A stretch of DNA of 42,994 nt from NCBI GenBank assembly GCA_002724315.1, contig PBOJ01000142.1:1-42994 (forward strand), in the 5' to 3' direction. This DNA is from Planctomycetaceae bacterium (GTDB lineage: Bacteria > Planctomycetota > Planctomycetia > Planctomycetales > Planctomycetaceae). The notes beneath the pieces were generated by a model. The model ran no database searches. It saw nothing but the letters and a program-made list of their open reading frames with translations, and was not told the origin of the DNA. The translations under genes were made by a program, and so were the position numbers. Each line of letters opens with the position of its first letter. The first letter of the stretch is position 1. This document shows positions 16,207 to 24,445 of this stretch, one piece after another.

Positions 16207-17709
16207 TCAGTTGGGGGTCGGTTTTGGCGAGTCCGCGCCGGGGGCCTTCGGAGTGGCCGGCTTCGGTTTCGGCGGGGGGAGGAAGAAGAATCCGGCAACC
16301 TGTTTCTTGTTGTTGAAAGCGACACGCAGGATGAGCGGGGTTTTTTCGAAGGTACACAGCAGGTCGACGACCTGGTTGGCCTGCACCGTTTTCACCGTGG
16401 CGGACTTGTCGACGGACTGGTAGGCCCCGGCCTGGTCTTGGAGGGTCTGCCAGAGGGCTTTCAACTTGTCGGCCGGCAGAGCTTTCAGGACCTCCGGTGA
16501 GAAGGTCATCGCCGCTTTGGTGAAACGGCCGGCGATGAGGTCGGCCAGCAGGTCGCGAGCCGCCGTTTCGGCGGAAGAAGTTTGGGAGGCTGGTTTTGCT
16601 GCTGGTTTTGCTGCTGGTTTTGCTGCTGGTTTTGCTGCTGGTTTTGCTGCTGGTTTTGTTGCCCGGGACGCAAGGGGCGCGGCCTCGGGACGGTAGATCC
16701 AACGTGGTTCAAACACCTCGTCGTTAGGCCCTTTCGTGAAGAACTCGGTCTCGTCCTGGTCAATGGCATCACCCGGACGCCAGTAGCGTTGGACGAGTGT
16801 CTTTCGCCAGAGAGTCGATCCGGCCGGGGGGCCACTGGCACTCGGCTTGACCACGAAAAACCAGCTGGCTGCCTCGATGGCCTGTTTTTTCGACAGGTTG
16901 GTCTTGGACGTTTCGAGCAGGTCGTGCATGTTCGTCCAGTTCTGGGTGGTGTCGCCGTTCCAGAGGGCGGTTGTGCGGCGCAGCTGGCCCTGGGCCAAGG
17001 CCTGGGACAGCGTATTGAACGGAACTGGTCCGCGGACATGGCGATATCCGTTGGAGAACCCCGACATGTAAATGGTGACGAAGTCGGTGCGGGCGTCGAT
17101 GCCCTTCCACGTCACCACGCCGTAAATCGGGGCGTTGTCCTGCTTGGCGTCGACGGGTGTGGCTTTGGGAACCGGTCCGACCACCTGGACCGAGTTTTTC
17201 AGCTGCGGCAGCCGCTCACGGGCAGCGATTGCCGCCTGTGCCTCGGGCAGAATGTCATCGGAGTAGATCTTCTGGCTGTCGTTGTCGTTGGTGATCAGGG
17301 TGAATTCCGGGGCGAACAGTGGCTCACCCGGAGTGGGATCGAACACGTTTTGGGGGTTCACTCCATTGGGATCCCCCTTGAACGGCAATGGGCGGTTGAC
17401 GGCCCGGTAGACCAGGTACCAGACCAACTGCTTGGTTTTCTTTCCGGTCTTGGGATCGGTCAGGTTGACGCTGATCAATCTCAGGGGCTTGAAGCGAACC
17501 TCGAGTACCCAGAGGTCGGTCTGCTGGTTGAGTTCTTCCCCTGAGGCCTGGGAAGAGACGCGTATCTTGAATCCGCGGAGCGGCTTGGCGGCCACCGGCG
17601 GTGTCTTGGCCGGGGCTGGCTGCTGGGCCGGGAGGTTTGCTGAAATCGCAATGACGGCCAGGATGGCCAGAGCAAAGCGGACAGGAGTGAGAAGTGAGAG
17701 ACCGGTCAT
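16207..17709 (-). CDS. Secreted protein with KPAA repeats and DUF3887-like domain
   Basis: A 500-residue exported protein. Residues 1-30 form a signal peptide (FALAILAVIAISANLPAQ). About 40-350 form a beta-rich domain (GFKIRVSSQASGEELNQQTD, WYLVYRAVNRPLPFKG, VTWKGIDARTDFVTIYMSGFSNGYRHV), which I do not recognise beyond planctomycete hypotheticals. A linker of five KPAA units plus KPAS follows, then a C-terminal domain (about 395-485; AARDLLADLIAGRF..., VVDLLCTFEKTPLILRVAFNNKKQVAGFFFLPP) with the pattern of DUF3887. The tail is Pro/Lys-rich. ATG 17709 gives the signal peptide at the N-terminus. A good promoter lies just upstream, and rpmA is 90 bp downstream, so the two may be co-transcribed. 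Confidence 0.78.
   Translation of the reverse strand: MTGLSLLTPVRFALAILAVIAISANLPAQQPAPAKTPPVAAKPLRGFKIRVSSQASGEELNQQTDLWVLEVRFKPLRLISVNLTDPKTGKKTKQLVWYLVYRAVNRPLPFKGDPNGVNPQNVFDPTPGEPLFAPEFTLITNDNDSQKIYSDDILPEAQAAIAARERLPQLKNSVQVVGPVPKATPVDAKQDNAPIYGVVTWKGIDARTDFVTIYMSGFSNGYRHVRGPVPFNTLSQALAQGQLRRTTALWNGDTTQNWTNMHDLLETSKTNLSKKQAIEAASWFFVVKPSASGPPAGSTLWRKTLVQRYWRPGDAIDQDETEFFTKGPNDEVFEPRWIYRPEAAPLASRATKPAAKPAAKPAAKPAAKPAAKPASQTSSAETAARDLLADLIAGRFTKAAMTFSPEVLKALPADKLKALWQTLQDQAGAYQSVDKSATVKTVQANQVVDLLCTFEKTPLILRVAFNNKKQVAGFFFLPPPKPKPATPKAPGADSPKPTPN
16591..16662 (-). repeat. 12-bp in-frame tandem repeat, six copies (KPAA)
   Basis: tggttttgctgc on the plus strand is repeated six times, the last copy with one change, encoding KPAA x5 and KPAS on the minus strand. 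It forms the linker before the DUF3887-like domain. Near-perfect DNA identity indicates recent slippage expansion. Confidence 0.9.
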
Positions 17710-17761
17710 CGGTCGGATCCCTGCTGGACCTACTGGATGGGGGAGGCGCGGCGGCTGCACA

Positions 17762-17791
17762 AATATAGTCTCGTTTTTTTTGGATGGTCAA
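17762..17791 (-). promoter_or_regulatory. Sigma-70 promoter of the secreted protein gene (and perhaps rpmA)
   Basis: On the minus strand TTGACC (17791-17786) and TATATT (17767-17762) are separated by 18 bp that include an A8 tract. The start would be near 17755, giving a leader of about 45 nt. It lies in the 165-bp gap downstream of the kinase gene. Confidence 0.6.
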
Positions 17792-17874
17792 GACGTCGGC
17801 GACGGTCCTCGACACCGGAGCACGCCGAATGTGGCAATGAGTCCGGTTGTGAGGGATGGTGGACGGTGACTGAC

Positions 17875-19257
17875 TCAGTGAATGTCCGCCCCGGTCAGTT
17901 CTCGTTCGACCCGATCGGCCTGTTGAGCGACCTCGTGTACGCTCCGTCTGAGCTCCTCAGCGTCGACGGTCGCCTGCGGATAGGTGTTGATGACGACGAA
18001 GTGTGGGGTGCCGTTGAGCGAGCGGATGGCGATACTGCCGTGGGCCATGTGGCCGTTGCGTTCCAGAGCGATACGATCGAAATCTGCCACGGCTTCACAA
18101 CAGGTGCTGTAAATCGACACCAGGGAATCCGGGTCGGACAACTCGACAAACACCCGTTGTTGGCGTCCATCGGGCTGAGACGCCTGGAGAACCCATCGGG
18201 AGTCGTTTTCGATGGCTTCGAAGGCGATCGAATTGTCATCGGCCATCGCCTCCCTGAGCAACGCTCCAACGTTGCGGATCGCTCCGAGCACCGTTTCCAG
18301 CAACGGGATGACGGTGTCGGCGTCGGCGGGACGATGTTCGGGTGACTTGTGCAGCAGGTGCGCGACGGTCGAGACCACCTCCATCGGCACCCGTTCGCTG
18401 GGGTGTGTGACAGGTGCCGGATCGGAGGTCGCAATTTCGTGATGCAGGTTGCGGAGGTCGGTTCCGGTGAACGGGAGCCGACCACAGATCGCCTGGTAGT
18501 AGCAGACGCCCAGGGCATAGACGTCTGATCCCGTGTGGGCGGCCTGCCCGAGAAAGAGCTCCGGGGCCATGTAGTGTGGCGTGCCACACAGCCGTGCGTC
18601 GTCCTGGTCGCGGATCAGTTTGGCCAGGCCAAAATCGCTGATCTTGGGGACACCCTGCTCAGTCAGCATCACATTGTCGGGCTTGAGGTCGCGATGGACG
18701 ATTCCGGCCCGGTGCGCAGCAGCCAGCCCACGAGTGATCTCCAGGATCAGTTCGGTGGCCTCGGAGACCGACGGAGGAGGTCCGTTGGCAAGGTGATGCT
18801 GGAGGCTGCGTCCGGCAACGAACTCCATCTCGAGAAAGTGGAACCCATCCGTCTCGCCAACCGCGTGCGTGGTGACCACGTTGGGATGCACCAGTGCGGC
18901 CGCCGCTCGTCCCTCGGCCACGAACCGGCCGACATAGTCGGCGTCACGACCGATGAGGTTGGGCCTGAGGATCTTCAACGCGCACCGTCTCAGCAAGTCG
19001 CGGTGGCGGGCCAGGAAAACCCGGCCCATGCCCCCGGTGCCCAGCAGCAACTCGATGTGGTAGCGATCAAGTACAGTTCCGACCAGGGCCTCGCTTTCGT
19101 CCGGGATGTCGTTTTCCGGGCCCATGGCGTCCGAAGACGATCCGAACATCACCGTGCCGCCGCAGCGGGGGCACAGCGAAGCGAGCGTGAGCTTGAGGTT
19201 GCAGCCGACGCAGTAAACCGCGTCGAGCGGTGAATCCGGGGAAGGAGGGGATGCCAT
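17875..19257 (-). CDS. Ser/Thr protein kinase with N-terminal zinc ribbon
   Basis: Hanks-type kinase of 460 residues. Cys16, 19, 29 and 32 form a zinc ribbon (CVGC...CPRC). The kinase domain covers about 65-325: Gly loop LGTGGMGRV, Lys95 (ALKIL), HRDLKPDN with Asp190, DFG at 208-210, APEL and GSDVYALGV. No membrane helix is evident, so it is probably cytoplasmic. The last 120 residues form an alpha/beta domain (WVLQASQPDGRQQRVFVELSD, SIYSTCCEAVADF, HFVVINTYPQATV) resembling YbjN/secretion-chaperone-like folds; this is tentative. ATG 19257 is chosen over 19281 because it sits just before the zinc ribbon. Divergent from the CPBP protease gene. Confidence 0.9.
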   Translation of the reverse strand: MASPPSPDSPLDAVYCVGCNLKLTLASLCPRCGGTVMFGSSSDAMGPENDIPDESEALVGTVLDRYHIELLLGTGGMGRVFLARHRDLLRRCALKILRPNLIGRDADYVGRFVAEGRAAAALVHPNVVTTHAVGETDGFHFLEMEFVAGRSLQHHLANGPPPSVSEATELILEITRGLAAAHRAGIVHRDLKPDNVMLTEQGVPKISDFGLAKLIRDQDDARLCGTPHYMAPELFLGQAAHTGSDVYALGVCYYQAICGRLPFTGTDLRNLHHEIATSDPAPVTHPSERVPMEVVSTVAHLLHKSPEHRPADADTVIPLLETVLGAIRNVGALLREAMADDNSIAFEAIENDSRWVLQASQPDGRQQRVFVELSDPDSLVSIYSTCCEAVADFDRIALERNGHMAHGSIAIRSLNGTPHFVVINTYPQATVDAEELRRSVHEVAQQADRVERELTGADIH

Positions 19258-19383
19258 GAGCAGCCTTCGCAGCGATTGCACCGGGCGGTTATAGTCGAGC
19301 GAAACCCGGCGAGGGGAAGTCTACCCGCAGCCGAGCCAGGATCCCACCCGCTCCAACACCACTCTCCCCGTCTGAACGATGTG

Positions 19384-20685
19384 ATGCCGACTTCCTCTCC
19401 CTCTCCAGACCCTCCGATGGATCCGTTTTCGAATCCCGTCGGACCGGACGGGGCGGATGGTGTCGAGTACCCGGGCCAGACGGCGTCGCTGGAAGATGAC
19501 CAATTCGCGACGGTCCCGAATCGTCCGGTGAGGCCGGATCCCGTCGTGATTCCTGGTCCCGGGCCGTTTGAGGCCTTTGCCTGGTTGATCGGAGTGATCG
19601 TCGTGCACCTGGTTGCCAGTGCGATCATGGTGGTACTGGTGGCCGCAGCGGTGGTTGGGATCAGCGGGGATCAGCAGCTGGTGCAGAATCCGGAGCGGCT
19701 GCAGAAGATGATCAACGAACACATCGGGGTCGTGATGGGGGGGGACCAGGTGCTGTTCGTGTTGGTGGTGCTCCTGGCCGTCGGCCTGAGATTGGCGGTA
19801 CCGTTCGATCGGTCGGCCGGACCATTCGGCCGGCTTGGCAATCGCCTGGGGAGACTTCGGATGTGTCCCCAGCACCTGCTGACCATCGCCGTGATCGTGG
19901 TGCCGGTGTCGGTCGCCTGTGGCCAGTTGTTCGTGGCTGCCAACCGTCTCTGGCGGGGGATGCTTGAGACGTTGCCGGGGCTGCCGGATGTCCCGGCCAT
20001 TCAGGAGGTCAATGTGCTGGCGACGATGGCCGAGGGCCTGTCGCTTCCGGGCATGGTATTTGTGCTGGCGGTTTTGCCAGCCGTAGGGGAGGAACTGGTC
20101 TTTCGGGGCGTGATCGGCCGCGGGCTGGTGGCTCGAGGTGGAGTCGTTCACGGCATCTTCCTGACGTCGTTGTTGTTTGCCATGGCCCACATCAACCCGG
20201 CCCATGCCATGTCGGTGTTTCCCCTGGGCGTGTTGCTGCACGTTGTTCACCTGGCGACCCGCTCGATTCTCGCTCCGATCCTGTTGCACTTTCTGATCAA
20301 TGGGTGGGCGGCCGTACTGACCAAGGCCACTCTGTCGATGCCGAACCGGGGGATCGATCCGGCGTTGCTGGCAGGAGAGGAGGTGTTGCCGTGGTTCGTG
20401 TTGGTGCCCGCGTCACTGGCGTCCTTTTGTGCGGTCGTGTACTTCTGGAGATCTCGGATCGAATTCCGGGTTCCGGGCGATGGTCCGATCTCTTCCCGGA
20501 ATCCACGGGATGGCCATGTCCGGTGGTGGTGGCCGGCCTATCGCAGCGTCGAGGTTCCTGGAGGACCTGCGGAGGCTGTTCGACTGAAACCACCGGTCGA
20601 GCTCACGGTAGCTCTTGGCGTGGGGTTGTTGTGTTTCTACGTGGCGTTGGGGTGGGAAGTGTCTCGCGCGGCGGGTGGAGGCTAG
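19384..20685 (+). CDS. CPBP-family intramembrane protease
   Basis: A membrane protein of 434 residues with a Pro-rich cytoplasmic N-terminus (about 60 residues) and about eight membrane helices. The CPBP (CAAX protease and bacteriocin-processing) motifs are complete: EELVFRG with Glu236, Glu237 and Arg241; FAMAH with His269; and HFLINGW with His302 and Asn306. Substrates of bacterial members are mostly unknown. There is no clear ribosome binding site, and ATG 19417 is an alternative start. A TATAGT at 19290-19295 could be the -10 element. The gene ends 4 bp before rimO, so they are likely co-transcribed. Confidence 0.85.
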   Translation: MPTSSPSPDPPMDPFSNPVGPDGADGVEYPGQTASLEDDQFATVPNRPVRPDPVVIPGPGPFEAFAWLIGVIVVHLVASAIMVVLVAAAVVGISGDQQLVQNPERLQKMINEHIGVVMGGDQVLFVLVVLLAVGLRLAVPFDRSAGPFGRLGNRLGRLRMCPQHLLTIAVIVVPVSVACGQLFVAANRLWRGMLETLPGLPDVPAIQEVNVLATMAEGLSLPGMVFVLAVLPAVGEELVFRGVIGRGLVARGGVVHGIFLTSLLFAMAHINPAHAMSVFPLGVLLHVVHLATRSILAPILLHFLINGWAAVLTKATLSMPNRGIDPALLAGEEVLPWFVLVPASLASFCAVVYFWRSRIEFRVPGDGPISSRNPRDGHVRWWWPAYRSVEVPGGPAEAVRLKPPVELTVALGVGLLCFYVALGWEVSRAAGGG

Positions 20686-20689
20686 AGAG

Positions 20690-22069
20690 ATGTCCGAATC
20701 ACTGACGACTGGTGAGATGGCGGGAGCCGGAGAATCGAAGGGCAACTACGCCTTCGTCAGTCTGGGTTGTCCCAAGAATCTCGTCGACAGCGAGAAGATG
20801 CTGGGCACGTTGGCCCTGGACGGTTACACGCTGGTTCCCGAACCGGCCGGTGCCGATTTCGTGATCGTCAACACCTGTGGTTTCATCGAAAGCGCTCGAG
20901 CGGAATCGCGGTCAGTGATCGACGAGATGATCGACCTGAAACGAGCCGGACAGACCGGTGGGGTGATCGTGGCCGGTTGTCTGCCTGAACGTGTCGGTGG
21001 CAGCCTGTTGGAGGAACGGCCCGAGATCGACCACGTGGTGGGCGTGTTTGGTCGAGACGAGATTCACCGGGTGGCTGATCACCTGGTCGGACACGCTCGA
21101 GAACAACGGGAACTGTTCCGACCGGCTCCGATCACCGCGCAGGAAGATCGCGGGCGATTGAGGATCACTCCCAAGCATTTTGCCTACTTGAAGATCTCCG
21201 AAGGCTGTGATCGGACCTGCACCTTCTGTGCTATTCCCAAGATGCGCGGCAAACACGTCACGAAGCCGATCGAGGAGGTCGTGCGGGAAGCCGAGGAACT
21301 GGTCGGTGACGGAGTGCGCGAGTTGGTGCTGGTGGCCCAGGACACCACCTATTACGGACTGGATCTCTACGGCGAGGTTCGGCTGGTCGAGTTGCTGAAG
21401 CGGATCGAGCAGATCGAAGGACTCGACTGGATCCGCCTGATGTATCTCTATCCGATTCACTTCACCGACGAACTGGTGGGCCTGATCGCCGATTCGGGAA
21501 AGATCCTGCCTTACCTCGACCTGCCTCTGCAGCACATCAACAGCGCCGTCCTGAAACGGATGCAGCGACGGGTGGATCGCAGCGGGACCGAGCGGTTGCT
21601 GGAAACGTTGCGCGAGCGAGTGCCCAACCTGGTACTTCGTACGACGTTTATCACCGGGTTCCCCGGCGAGACCGACGGACAGTTTGAGGAGTTGCGAGAC
21701 TTCGTTGATGAGGGCCATTTCCAGCGGATGGGCGTCTTCACGTATTCGCTCGAACCCGGGACTCCGGCCCAACGGCTCGACGGGCACCTGCCCGAGGACG
21801 TCAAGGTGTCCCGTCAGGACGAGTTGATGGCGATTCAGCAGCGTCACGCCTTCTCGTTCGGAGATTCCCTGGTCGGTTACGAACTCGACGTGCTGCTTGA
21901 CCAGGCCTCCGATGAGCCCGGCGTCTGGATCGGAAGATCGTTTGCCGATGCTCCCGAGATCGACGGGGTGGTCGAGGTCGGGGGACGCGATTTGGCTGTT
22001 GGACAGATGGTCCCCGTTGAGATCCTGTCACGTCAGGGGTACGATCTGGCTGGCGCGGTATCCGAGTGA
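20690..22069 (+). CDS. rimO: Ribosomal protein S12 methylthiotransferase RimO
   Basis: A radical-SAM enzyme that adds a methylthio group to an Asp of ribosomal protein S12. The 459-residue product has the UPF0004 domain with three cluster cysteines (Cys27 in SLGCPKNLVDSE, Cys63 in NTCGFI, Cys97 in AGCLPE), the radical-SAM CDRTCTFC (Cys173, 177, 180) and a C-terminal TRAM domain (about 395-455). SLGCPKNLVDSE distinguishes RimO from MiaB. ATG 20690 follows the CPBP gene by 4 bp; the longer open frame overlaps that gene and is not used. Confidence 0.95.
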   Translation: MSESLTTGEMAGAGESKGNYAFVSLGCPKNLVDSEKMLGTLALDGYTLVPEPAGADFVIVNTCGFIESARAESRSVIDEMIDLKRAGQTGGVIVAGCLPERVGGSLLEERPEIDHVVGVFGRDEIHRVADHLVGHAREQRELFRPAPITAQEDRGRLRITPKHFAYLKISEGCDRTCTFCAIPKMRGKHVTKPIEEVVREAEELVGDGVRELVLVAQDTTYYGLDLYGEVRLVELLKRIEQIEGLDWIRLMYLYPIHFTDELVGLIADSGKILPYLDLPLQHINSAVLKRMQRRVDRSGTERLLETLRERVPNLVLRTTFITGFPGETDGQFEELRDFVDEGHFQRMGVFTYSLEPGTPAQRLDGHLPEDVKVSRQDELMAIQQRHAFSFGDSLVGYELDVLLDQASDEPGVWIGRSFADAPEIDGVVEVGGRDLAVGQMVPVEILSRQGYDLAGAVSE

Positions 22070-22118
22070 ACCGTGCAGCGATCGGATCCAATTCCGACCG
22101 GGACAGAGGCGAAGAGAC

Positions 22119-22775
22119 GTGTCGGACGAGTCGGCCCGGCCAGCACACTGGCTGAACACCCCCAACCTGATCACCATCAGCCGCCTGCTGATGGCTGTCG
22201 TGTTGTTTGTTTTGATCGAGGCCGACGGCTGGTGGAAGACGGCGACAGTGTTGTTCGCGGTCGCCGCCGCCACCGATTTTCTCGATGGCTACATCGCTCG
22301 TCGGTATGGGCTCGTCACACCGCTCGGGCGGATTCTTGATCCGTTCGCCGACAAGATCATCATCTGCGGGACGTTCGTTTTCCTGCTCTCAGTCGGTGGC
22401 TCGGAGGCGAAGTCGGGGGTAACTGCCTGGATCGTGGTGGTGGTGTTGGCTCGGGAGATGTTCGTGACCAGCCTGAGAGGATTTCTCGAGAAGGCCGGAC
22501 GGGATTTCTCGGCGGCGCTCTCGGGCAAGCTCAAGATGGTCCTGCAGTGCGCTGCGGTGCCGCTGTGCTTGCTGTCGATGGACGACGCGATTGTTGCCGA
22601 ATACGACGGGCTTCTCCGGATCCGCGATATCACGCTGTGGGTCGCGGTGGCCGTTACCATTTTCAGCGGGGTCGAGTATTCGATTCGTGCCGTTCGGATG
22701 CTTCGTCGCCCTGAGCCTCCCGTTGATCCGCAGGACCTGTCCGAAAGACCCAGCGACGACACAGCAGGTAATTGA
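22119..22775 (+). CDS. pgsA: CDP-diacylglycerol-glycerol-3-phosphate 3-phosphatidyltransferase
   Basis: Membrane enzyme making phosphatidylglycerol phosphate from CDP-diacylglycerol. The 218-residue product starts NTPNLITISRLL and holds the CDP-alcohol phosphatidyltransferase motif with Asp53, Asp56, Gly57, Ala60, Arg61, Gly70, Asp74 and Asp78 (DFLDGYIARR...GRILDPFAD). Four to six membrane helices follow. GTG 22119 is chosen: it has GAAGAGA just upstream, and the open frame above it overlaps rimO. A homologous phosphatidylserine synthase would look similar, but the NLIT start and Asp spacing favour PgsA. The last 113 bp overlap the gtrA-like gene on the other strand. Confidence 0.9.
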   Translation: MSDESARPAHWLNTPNLITISRLLMAVVLFVLIEADGWWKTATVLFAVAAATDFLDGYIARRYGLVTPLGRILDPFADKIIICGTFVFLLSVGGSEAKSGVTAWIVVVVLAREMFVTSLRGFLEKAGRDFSAALSGKLKMVLQCAAVPLCLLSMDDAIVAEYDGLLRIRDITLWVAVAVTIFSGVEYSIRAVRMLRRPEPPVDPQDLSERPSDDTAGN

Positions 22776-23178
22776 ACATCATCCCGGCAACGACGCCGAC
22801 CGGGACCGTCAGCACGATGTGTTCGGCAAACAGCTCGAACTGCTTCTCCAGCACCACACGGGTCGTCCAGCTGACCAACGCACCCAGTGAACAGCTGCCG
22901 CAAAAGCTGATGTACTGTCGCCACAACGGGCTGGCATCGGCGTCGGCGAAGGTGATCCGCCGGTTCCAGAAGAAATTCCAGGTCATGGCCACGGCGATGC
23001 CGACCAGGTAGGCGACATCTGACGACTCACAGGCCAGGAACGTGGCGTATGTGACACCTCCGTCGACCAGGACCCCACTGGCTCCGACTGCTCCAAAGCG
23101 GACGAAACGGGCCATTTCCGGAAAGACGGCCTCGAGCCGACGCAGTCGCTCGATCAGTCCCGCAAACGGTGAATGCAC
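22663..23178 (-). CDS. GtrA-family membrane protein
   Basis: About 171 residues with four membrane helices. Typical GtrA segments are FVRFGAVGASGVLVDGGVTYATF, VGIAVAMTWNFFWNRRITF, LGALVSWTTRVVLE and GVVAGMMFNYLLCRRWVF. GtrA-like proteins are thought to help move lipid-linked sugars across the inner membrane. GTG 23178 is the chosen start; ATG 23115, giving 150 residues and beginning MARFVRFG, is a good alternative. The C-terminal 25 residues after RRWVF are a polar extension encoded within the 113-bp overlap with pgsA. Confidence 0.82.
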   Translation of the reverse strand: MHSPFAGLIERLRRLEAVFPEMARFVRFGAVGASGVLVDGGVTYATFLACESSDVAYLVGIAVAMTWNFFWNRRITFADADASPLWRQYISFCGSCSLGALVSWTTRVVLEKQFELFAEHIVLTVPVGVVAGMMFNYLLCRRWVFRTGPADQREAQGDEASERHESNTRPR

Positions 23179-23354
23179 CCGCCCAGCCCCCTCGTGTCCC
23201 CGTCCGGTACGACTTGCTGCCGGGCGGTTTCGCCAGTCTGAGAGTCCCGGGGAGAAACCGCAAGATGGTCTCCGATCCCGTTTCACTCGACCCGGACGGT
23301 CTGACCGGTTACCAAGGACACCGAGCTGCGACCACTGACTCGAAGGGATCGTTC

Positions 23355-24386
23355 ATGGACAACCCCCTGGCCTGGCGGCCGCCTGCGATCAACACGGGCA
23401 GTTGGCTGACCGGATATTCTCTCAATGCGTTGCTGGATCGTGTCGGCACCGATCGCATCGTGTTGCCGATCTGCTCACTGGGCACACCGTTCGACGACCT
23501 GGCGAGCTTGGCTCCCCTGGTATTGCCCCCGCTGTACCACGAGGCTCTCGACAGCGGGTTGCGGACCGAATTGCTTGATCGCATTGGCGAGTGTTTTCCG
23601 TTCTACAGCGGGACGCGTCGCGCCGGGGAGGCCACCTTCGATGTGGTCGAATTGCCCCCGACACAACACCCACCCTGTGGGCCACTCGGGCAGGTGGTCA
23701 CCTTCAGTGTCGACACGGCGGTCGAGGAACACGGGCCGCATCTGCCCCTGGCGACTGACACCCTGCAGAGTTATGCGGTACTCGAGCGGCTGGCCGCCGA
23801 GCGGGACGGGGTGGTGATCGCTCCGCCGGTCGATTACGGGCAACTGACCTGGGGCCTGCCGTTCGGGATGAGCATCGATATCACGGCGGCGTTGCTGACC
23901 CGTTACGTGACCGGGTTCGCCAACGCGATCGTCGACTGGCTACAGCCCGCGGCCGCTTACGTGGTTGACGTGCATGGGTCGATCGTGCATCGCACGGCGA
24001 TCCAGGACGGGCTGGCGGCCAGCAACGTCGACCGCTGGTCGTTTCGCTGGTTGCACGACCCGTTGGTGGCTCTTTCGGGAGACCGCGGCGACCAGCATGC
24101 CGGTGGCGTGGAGACGGCGTTGATTGAATGGATCAACCCGGCACTGATTGACGCGGACTGGTGGCCGGCTCGACGGGACGAGCTGCTGGCCGCCCAGATG
24201 TCACTGTCTGATGCGGTGTCATTGTCATCGGATCTGACGGCTTTCATCGAACGTGTTGAGCATGTCGGGCTCAACGGGATCGTCGGTGGGCTCGAGAACT
24301 ACGATGCGGTCGAGGGAACCGACCTGGCTGAACGGGTCCTCGAGGTCGCTCGTGGTGATCTCGAAGAGCTCTTCTGGACCCGGTGA
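23355..24386 (+). CDS. Creatininase-family amidohydrolase with N-terminal extension
   Basis: The 343-residue protein has the creatininase fold from about residue 112: metal-ligand pattern Glu124, His126 and Asp135 in EEHGPHLPLATD, then His208 (VDVHGS) and Glu253 (HAGGVETA). Family members are metal-dependent amidohydrolases, including creatininase, a riboflavin-pathway amidohydrolase and the mycofactocin peptidase MftE. The first 110 residues are extra: DRIVLPICSLGTPFDDLASLAPLVLPPLYHEA looks like a decayed copy of the start of the same fold. ATG 23355 has AAGGGA upstream. It begins a four-gene unit, 59 bp before the transporter. Confidence 0.8.
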   Translation: MDNPLAWRPPAINTGSWLTGYSLNALLDRVGTDRIVLPICSLGTPFDDLASLAPLVLPPLYHEALDSGLRTELLDRIGECFPFYSGTRRAGEATFDVVELPPTQHPPCGPLGQVVTFSVDTAVEEHGPHLPLATDTLQSYAVLERLAAERDGVVIAPPVDYGQLTWGLPFGMSIDITAALLTRYVTGFANAIVDWLQPAAAYVVDVHGSIVHRTAIQDGLAASNVDRWSFRWLHDPLVALSGDRGDQHAGGVETALIEWINPALIDADWWPARRDELLAAQMSLSDAVSLSSDLTAFIERVEHVGLNGIVGGLENYDAVEGTDLAERVLEVARGDLEELFWTR

Positions 24387-24445
24387 TTGCAACGCCAGTT
24401 GGATTGCGACATCCTGTGGTCTGATCGCAGTGTCCAGGACTCCAG

